A DNA stretch of 64,000 bases, from the NCBI GenBank assembly GCA_013298215.1, contig JAAFKE010000006.1:35285-99284 (forward strand), given 5' to 3'. The notes under the pieces were generated by a model, which was not told the origin of the DNA, did no database searches, and was given only the letters and a program-made list of their open reading frames with translations. The position numbers were made by a program, and so were the translations under genes. This document shows, one piece after another, positions 59,226 to 64,000 of this stretch (the first letter of the stretch is position 1; each line of letters starts with the position of its first letter). The stretch is from Cytophagales bacterium. GTDB lineage: Bacteria > Bacteroidota > Bacteroidia > Cytophagales > Spirosomataceae.

Positions 59226-60566
59226 ATGCAACGACGAAAATTCATAAAAAACGCCTCTACTTTGGCGCTGGGTGGGTCTTTGGCACCCGAACTTTTGGCG
59301 CAAAATGCCGAACGCACCAACCAAAAAGCCAGAATTGCTTTCATTGGCGTGGGTTTGCGGGGGCGAAACCACGTACAAAATACCTTCGATTTTCCGTTTG
59401 CCGAAATTACCGCCATTTGCGACATTGACCCCAGTGCCGTTGCAATAACCCAAAAAATGCTGCGCGACGCTGGAAAAAAAGAGGCCGCAGTCTATGGAAA
59501 AACCCCGCGCGACTACGAAAATATGCTGCTCCGCGACGACATTGACGGCGTGGTGATTGCCACCCCGTGGGAGTGGCACGTGCCAATGGCCGTGGCAACC
59601 ATGAAAGCTGGCAAGTACGCGGGCGTGGAGGTGTCGGCCACGGTTACGCTCCAAGAGTCGTGGGATTTGGTGAATACTTTCGAGAAAACGGGGTCTCACT
59701 GCATGATTTTAGAAAACGTGTGCTACCGCCGCGACGTGATGGCGGTGCTAAACATGGTCAGAAAAAACCTCTTTGGCGAGCTTACCCACCTGCAATGCGG
59801 CTACCAACACGATCTTCGGTTTGTGAAGTTCAACGACGGCAAGCAGCCCTACGGTGGGGGCGTGGAATTTGGCGAAAAAGGCTTTTCGGAGGCCAAGTGG
59901 CGCACCCAGCACTCCATAGACCGCAACGGAGATCTGTACCCTACGCACGGCCTGGGGCCAGTGGCCGAAATGATAAACATAAATCGGGGCAACCAGTTTT
60001 TGTACCTTACTTCCATGGCTTCAAAAGGACTTGGGCTGCATAACTACATCGTCGAAAAGGGCGGAAAAGACCATCCCAACGCCAAGGTAAAATTCAAATT
60101 GGGCGACATTGTGCAAACCATGATTAAATGTGCCAACGGCGAGACCATCCTCATAACGCACGATACCAACTCGCCCCGCCCCTATTCGCTCGGTTTTAGG
60201 GTGCAGGGCGACCAGGGTTTGTGGATGGACGATGGCAACCAGATTTACGTTGATAAAAAAAGTCCGCACGACCGCTGGGAAGCCGACAAGGCATACATGG
60301 ACGCGTATGACCACCCGTTTTGGCAAAAAGACGGGGCGCTGGCCGCTGGTGCTGGCCACGGTGGCATGGATTATTTTGTACTCAGAGACTTTCTGACGGC
60401 CGTGCAAACCAAAACCGCCCCACCGATCGACGTGTACGATGCCGCCGCGTGGTCGGCCATCAGCCCAATTTCAGAAATGTCGATTGCGCGCGGGTCTGAA
60501 CCAGTGGCGATACCCGATTTTACGCGTGGTAAATGGAAAACCCGCAAACCCGTTTTTGGACTCTAA
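59226..60566 (+). CDS. Gfo/Idh/MocA-family oxidoreductase, GH109-like, with Tat signal
   Basis: 446 residues. A twin-arginine signal MQRRKFIKNASTLALGGSL precedes a Rossmann domain (RIAFIGVGLRGRNHVQNTFD, then ITAICDIDPSAV). The catalytic-type region VVIATPWEWHVPMAVATMKA and ENVCYRRDVMAVLNMVRKNL with the following FGELTHLQCGYQHDLR matches the GH109 branch (NAD-dependent alpha-N-acetylgalactosaminidases). It is probably exported in folded form and acts on an amino sugar glycoside; activity is inferred. It is 15 bp ahead of a GHMP sugar kinase gene, so the two are one unit. Confidence 0.85.
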   Translation: MQRRKFIKNASTLALGGSLAPELLAQNAERTNQKARIAFIGVGLRGRNHVQNTFDFPFAEITAICDIDPSAVAITQKMLRDAGKKEAAVYGKTPRDYENMLLRDDIDGVVIATPWEWHVPMAVATMKAGKYAGVEVSATVTLQESWDLVNTFEKTGSHCMILENVCYRRDVMAVLNMVRKNLFGELTHLQCGYQHDLRFVKFNDGKQPYGGGVEFGEKGFSEAKWRTQHSIDRNGDLYPTHGLGPVAEMININRGNQFLYLTSMASKGLGLHNYIVEKGGKDHPNAKVKFKLGDIVQTMIKCANGETILITHDTNSPRPYSLGFRVQGDQGLWMDDGNQIYVDKKSPHDRWEADKAYMDAYDHPFWQKDGALAAGAGHGGMDYFVLRDFLTAVQTKTAPPIDVYDAAAWSAISPISEMSIARGSEPVAIPDFTRGKWKTRKPVFGL

Positions 60567-60581
60567 ACCCAGGCAGATTCA

Positions 60582-61661
60582 TTGAACGCTCCGATCACGA
60601 TTTCTACGCCAGGCCGAATCTGCCTCTTTGGCGAACACCAAGACTACCTCGGCCTGCCCGTTATTGCGGCGGCCATCTCGCTCCGCGTTCGGGTATCGGG
60701 TAGGGTCAAAGACGGCGGCCAAATTTATATCGACCTCCCCGACGTGGGGCAAGAAATTAAATTCGGTATTTCTAACGAGCGACTGGCTTACGAAAAACCT
60801 CGTGATTATTTCAGAAGTGCCTACAACGTGTTGTTAGGCAAAGGGTTGCGTTTTTCAAACGGACTGGAATGCCATGTTCGCGGCAATATTCCGATCAATT
60901 CGGGTACTTCCAGCTCGTCGGCACTGGTGGTCAGTTGGCTTCATTTCTTGTCGTTCATGGCCGATAATCCGCGTACATTCTCCCCCACCGAACTGGCCCA
61001 AATGGCCTTTGAGGCCGAGGTAACTGAGTTTAACGAACCTGGCGGCATGATGGACCATTTGGCCACGGCCGTGGGGAAGATCGGGTATTTTGAGTTTGAG
61101 CCCGCCCTGAGTTCGGAAGTTTTGGGTGCCAACTTGGGCAGCTTCGTGCTGGCCGATTCGCTCGAGCCCAAAGATACGATTGGGGTGCTGAAACGCGCCA
61201 AGTACGGGCGTTTGGAGATCATTGATCGCATAAAAAAAGTACACCCGCAGTTTTCGTTGGCCGACACCTCGGAATCTCAATTGCCCGATTTATCGCCCCG
61301 TCTAAGCCCCGAGGCCCTGCATTTACTAACCGAAACAGTTCGTAACCGCGATATTTTGCGCCAAGCCCTGCATTTGTTTCGTACCAATGCCATGACCGAC
61401 GCGCAACTGGGGGATTTGCTCACCCAACACCACCAGATATTGCGCGATGCCCTCGGTGTTTCGACCCCAAAAATAGAAAAGATGATGCACGCCGCCTTGG
61501 ATGCGGGTGCGCTGGGCGGCAAAATAAACGGGTCAGGTGGGGGCGGCTGTATGTTTGTGTACGCGCCCCACAACGCCCAGCACGTGGCCAACGCCATTGC
61601 AAAAACTGGCGCAAAGTGTTATATTGTCGAGATTACCAACGGGACGATCAACCAAACTTAG
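60582..61661 (+). CDS. GHMP-family sugar kinase (galactokinase-like)
   Basis: 359 residues. Galactokinase-type N-terminus TPGRICLFGEHQDYLGLPVI, the ATP loop INSGTSSSSALVVSWLHFLS, the catalytic-region FNEPGGMMDHLATAVGKIG and a C-terminal GGKINGSGGGGCMFVYAPHN. It phosphorylates a hexose or similar sugar. The start is TTG at 60582, since no suitable ATG precedes the conserved PGR motif. It overlaps the convergent aminotransferase gene by 14 bp. Confidence 0.88.
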   Translation: MNAPITISTPGRICLFGEHQDYLGLPVIAAAISLRVRVSGRVKDGGQIYIDLPDVGQEIKFGISNERLAYEKPRDYFRSAYNVLLGKGLRFSNGLECHVRGNIPINSGTSSSSALVVSWLHFLSFMADNPRTFSPTELAQMAFEAEVTEFNEPGGMMDHLATAVGKIGYFEFEPALSSEVLGANLGSFVLADSLEPKDTIGVLKRAKYGRLEIIDRIKKVHPQFSLADTSESQLPDLSPRLSPEALHLLTETVRNRDILRQALHLFRTNAMTDAQLGDLLTQHHQILRDALGVSTPKIEKMMHAALDAGALGGKINGSGGGGCMFVYAPHNAQHVANAIAKTGAKCYIVEITNGTINQT

Positions 61662-62730
61662 CCAACTCGGCCACCAAGCCCTCCACCTGCTCGGATGAGG
61701 TGGCAGGGAAATTGGCGATTCTGATCTGGCTGTCTTTGAAAGCACCGTAACCACTGCTAACAACCAAGTTTTGTTTTTTAAGGGCTGCCATTACTTCGGC
61801 GGCTGGTACTTTGGTGTTGGCAACCACCACCGTTGCGGAGCGGTGTTCGGGGCTGGTAACGAAAGGATCGAAATTGGTGCTGTTTTCCAGGAACTTGTAC
61901 AGTATTTTGGCCTTCGAGTCGGTTTCTTTTCGGAGTTTACCAGCGCCAATTTTATTGAGATCGGCCGCAATTTTTCCTAAAATGTATATGGCCAGCACGT
62001 TTGGGGTGGCGGGAGTCTCAAATTTCTGGTAGTTTTTCCAGAGCGTGGGCAAGTTGTGGTGCGCGCCAATGTGGGTATCGTCGTATTTTTGGAGACGCTC
62101 GGCTTTTTCCAAACACTTGTCGTTGGCAATCCAAACCCCCAAACCAGCGGGTAGCCCAAAGGCTTTTTGCACCGAAAAAAAGGCCGAATCTATTACCTTA
62201 AAGTCAAGATCAGGATACGGGGCCGACGACACCATATCGACCACAAAGAGTTTTTTGGCGTTGCTTCGTTTCAATTTGTGCATATCGGCCTCCCGCATCT
62301 GCACGCCCGCGCTGGTTTCGTTGTGGGTCAGGCACACGAGCTCGGCATATTCTGGTATTTCTACGTCGTTGTAAGAAAAACCTTGGCCGAAGGACTTCTC
62401 CAAAATGTGGGCGTATTTGTGCGTACTTTGGGCGTATTCGTAAAATTTTCTCGAAAACGAACCATTCACCAAATGGAAACTTTCGTGTTCGACGCAGTTT
62501 AGCAGCACGCGCTCCCAGATTTCGGAGGCCGACCCCAGAAAAAATATACCGTGGCTGGCAGGAATATTCATCAGAGCCCGCAGTTGCTCGTCGGTGTGTT
62601 TATAAATATCCCTAAACTGCTGGCTTCGGTGCGATATAGACCCCACTTGCTCGTCCATTGCCGAGCGCAAATGCGCCTCAAAAGTGGGGTATAGTTCGGC
62701 GGGGCCAGCCGTAAAAAAGGTCTTTTTCAT
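61648..62730 (-). CDS. Class V aminotransferase, phosphoserine-aminotransferase-like
   Basis: 360 residues. SerC-like features: FFTAGPAELYPTFEAHLRSA at the start, HRSQQFRDIYKHTDEQLRAL, CLTHNETSAGVQMREADMH and the PLP-binding Lys in FFSVQKAFGLPAGLGVWI. It probably makes phosphoserine from phosphohydroxypyruvate, or has a related amino-transfer role; length and N-terminus fit SerC rather than cysteine desulfurases. No other serine-pathway gene is visible. Confidence 0.85.
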   Translation of the reverse strand: MKKTFFTAGPAELYPTFEAHLRSAMDEQVGSISHRSQQFRDIYKHTDEQLRALMNIPASHGIFFLGSASEIWERVLLNCVEHESFHLVNGSFSRKFYEYAQSTHKYAHILEKSFGQGFSYNDVEIPEYAELVCLTHNETSAGVQMREADMHKLKRSNAKKLFVVDMVSSAPYPDLDFKVIDSAFFSVQKAFGLPAGLGVWIANDKCLEKAERLQKYDDTHIGAHHNLPTLWKNYQKFETPATPNVLAIYILGKIAADLNKIGAGKLRKETDSKAKILYKFLENSTNFDPFVTSPEHRSATVVVANTKVPAAEVMAALKKQNLVVSSGYGAFKDSQIRIANFPATSSEQVEGLVAELAKFG

Positions 62731-62819
62731 CGCGATAGATCAGGAAAATAAATGGTACGGCATTGTCCACCAACACAATTTGGGGCTTGACCACCACTCC
62801 AAAAGTAGAAATTTAACGG

Positions 62820-63851
62820 TCATTTTGCAAACCATTTTTGCAAAACTGCCTCGGCGGGTTTGCCCTGGGGCGTGTAGTCGTCGGGGCTGCGTTGGAGCAT
62901 ATCGGGGCGGAGAAACCACTTCCAGGCCAACCCGCCCGCAAACCAAGGTTTATGCCACACATTTCGGAACAAACTTTCGTAGGCTTGGGCTTGCTGGCGG
63001 TCGTTTTGGGCCGCTCCTTTGTACGACTCCCACGGGCGCACCGCCGCTCCCTCTATGTTTCGGTACCCAAATTCGGTGAACAGAACGGGTTTTTGGGTGC
63101 TTTTGGCAAATTTTTCAATTTTTAAAAGGTGAACCTTCCAGCCTTTGTCCAAGTCGCGGGGGGTGGGGTTCGTATTTTCGGTCAGTGGAAAATACGCGTC
63201 TATGCCAATAAAATCTAAATCCTGCCACAGTGGATTTTGAGTATATTTATCCCAATTGTCGGCGTAGGTGAGCTTGCCGTGGTAAATTTTGCGCACTTTC
63301 AAAATCAAGTCGTGCCAAAAGGCGGGGCGTTTCAGCACAAAATTATCCATCTCCGTGGCAATGCAATACAAGTCGGCCTGCGTAGAATCGGCAATGTGGG
63401 CGTAGCGCAGCACGTAACGGGCAAAGTCTTTTTCAAAAATCTGCCAATCGGGTTCTGTTTTGAGGTCAAAGTCGCCCGTGTAAGTGCCTTTTTGCACCCA
63501 AACGTGGGGTTTGAGCATCGTTTTTAGCCCTGCTTTGTGGGCCAGCTCGATGGTTTTTGCCGCCCCTACCGAGGTTTCGCCCCACCACTGCCAGTTAGAA
63601 TCGAAGTAAAAGTGCGGGTCATTTTCTTTGCAAAAACCATACGGAACCACCGCCACCCACTCCGCATTTATTTTGCGAAGGGTCTCGAAGGCCGTTTCGT
63701 CGATGACCTTGTGCGGAGCCACGCTACAAACACCTTTTATTTTGGGCCCCTCAAAAACGGGACTGGGTGCATCGGCCGCATAAAACAAGCCCGTGGTTGC
63801 CGCCAAAACCAAGCACCCGAGCAACCCACCACTTTTGGCGTTCAGTTTCAT
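62820..63851 (-). CDS. GH113-like glycoside hydrolase (possible beta-mannanase)
   Basis: 343 residues with an N-terminal export-type signal (GGLLGCLVLAATTGLFYA). TIM-barrel pattern: INAEWVAVVPYGFCKENDPH, KAGLKTMLKPHVWVQKGTYT, IATEMDNFVL (candidate acid/base Glu), LDFIGIDAYFPLTEN and PVLFTEFGYRNIEG (candidate nucleophile Glu). This fits the GH113/GTA-TIM family. The ATG overlaps the stop of the gene beyond it (ATGA), so the two are cotranscribed. The exact substrate is not shown by sequence. Confidence 0.82.
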   Translation of the reverse strand: MKLNAKSGGLLGCLVLAATTGLFYAADAPSPVFEGPKIKGVCSVAPHKVIDETAFETLRKINAEWVAVVPYGFCKENDPHFYFDSNWQWWGETSVGAAKTIELAHKAGLKTMLKPHVWVQKGTYTGDFDLKTEPDWQIFEKDFARYVLRYAHIADSTQADLYCIATEMDNFVLKRPAFWHDLILKVRKIYHGKLTYADNWDKYTQNPLWQDLDFIGIDAYFPLTENTNPTPRDLDKGWKVHLLKIEKFAKSTQKPVLFTEFGYRNIEGAAVRPWESYKGAAQNDRQQAQAYESLFRNVWHKPWFAGGLAWKWFLRPDMLQRSPDDYTPQGKPAEAVLQKWFAK

Positions 63852-64000
63852 GGCACCAAACTGTCCATTGTTTTTTGCGTTTTCTCAAAGTCGAAGCCAG
63901 CCAAAACGCTTTGCATCTGCCCCGAAATGGCATCGTTCATCAAATTTCCGATACTACCCTCGTGGGTGTGGGCCAGCGCACGCGGGGCTGCATAAGTGCC
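63848..64000 (-). CDS. C-terminal fragment, probable argininosuccinate lyase
   Basis: Fifty residues run in from the right edge and end at TGA 63850-63848, overlapping the ATG of the GH113-like gene. The segment ALAHTHEGSIGNLMNDAISG resembles the C-terminal THEGSIGN block I know from Bacteroidota ArgH. The remainder is not in the window, so this is a tentative call. Confidence 0.5.
   Translation of the reverse strand, partial: GTYAAPRALAHTHEGSIGNLMNDAISGQMQSVLAGFDFEKTQKTMDSLVP

Overview
The window looks like a chromosomal segment of a Bacteroidota bacterium, most probably a Cytophagales-type organism; the genus cannot be fixed from sequence alone. Supporting signs are type IX secretion (T9SS) C-terminal sorting domains, TonB-dependent receptors paired with a DUF4249 lipoprotein, the acpP-fabF-rnc cluster, a PSP1/RicT protein with a Cys-rich N-terminus, and several promoters of the Bacteroidota type (TTTG, about 19-20 nt, TAnnTTTG). 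Most of the window is GC-balanced housekeeping sequence. Three visibly AT-richer patches (about 12.0-14.0, 19.0-20.8 and 57.6-59.1 kb) carry accessory genes.

Layout. 1-1.8 kb: 5' end of a large DUF11-repeat adhesin on the minus strand. 2.2-7.2 kb: minus-strand group cmk, FAD oxidoreductase, TolB-like/surface-antigen protein. 7.3-8.6 kb: YtxH-like protein and pfkB. 8.6-10.9 kb: acpP-fabF-rnc. 11.2 kb: kdsA, divergent from acpP. 12.1-13.9 kb: AT-rich two-gene module (TcmP plus three-Cys-motif DUF5131 protein). 14.1-18.9 kb: TonB receptor, DUF4249 lipoprotein, Kelch lipoprotein. 19.0-21.0 kb: GNAT and PDDEXK_2 genes, each followed by an imperfect palindromic, attC-like element. 21.0-27.1 kb: DnaQ-like exonuclease and nuoKLMN. 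27.2-29.7 kb: small lipoprotein, double-barrel OMP, LpxL-type acyltransferase. 29.8-35.6 kb: minus-strand operon recQ-purD-ricT-hypothetical. 35.7-37.8 kb: kdsD, ECF sigma factor and a small overlapping partner. 37.8-40.3 kb: terminator, promoter, TPP riboswitch and a TonB receptor, probably for thiamine. 40.3-42.8 kb: tpiA, M15 dipeptidase, hisIE, holin-like membrane protein. 42.9-47.8 kb: bilobed aspartyl protease with PDZ, glycosyltransferase, flippase, FNR-type reductase. 48.3-53.9 kb: two paralogous secreted glycosidase-like T9SS proteins. 53.9-57.5 kb: mutY, ssb, a psi-like candidate, ethanolamine-type permease. 57.6-59.1 kb: a second GNAT plus PDDEXK_2 pair with a related element. 59.2-64 kb: GH109-like oxidoreductase, GHMP sugar kinase, SerC-like aminotransferase, GH113-like hydrolase, and the 3' end of a probable argH.

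Themes. Envelope functions recur: Kdo synthesis from kdsD and kdsA, lipid A acylation, a flippase with a glycosyltransferase, TonB uptake and T9SS export. The most interesting material lies in the AT-rich patches: the TcmP/three-Cys pair, and two loci with the same gene pair and related palindromic elements, which read like integron-type cassettes without a visible integrase. No rRNA, tRNA, CRISPR array or insertion sequence was recognised.
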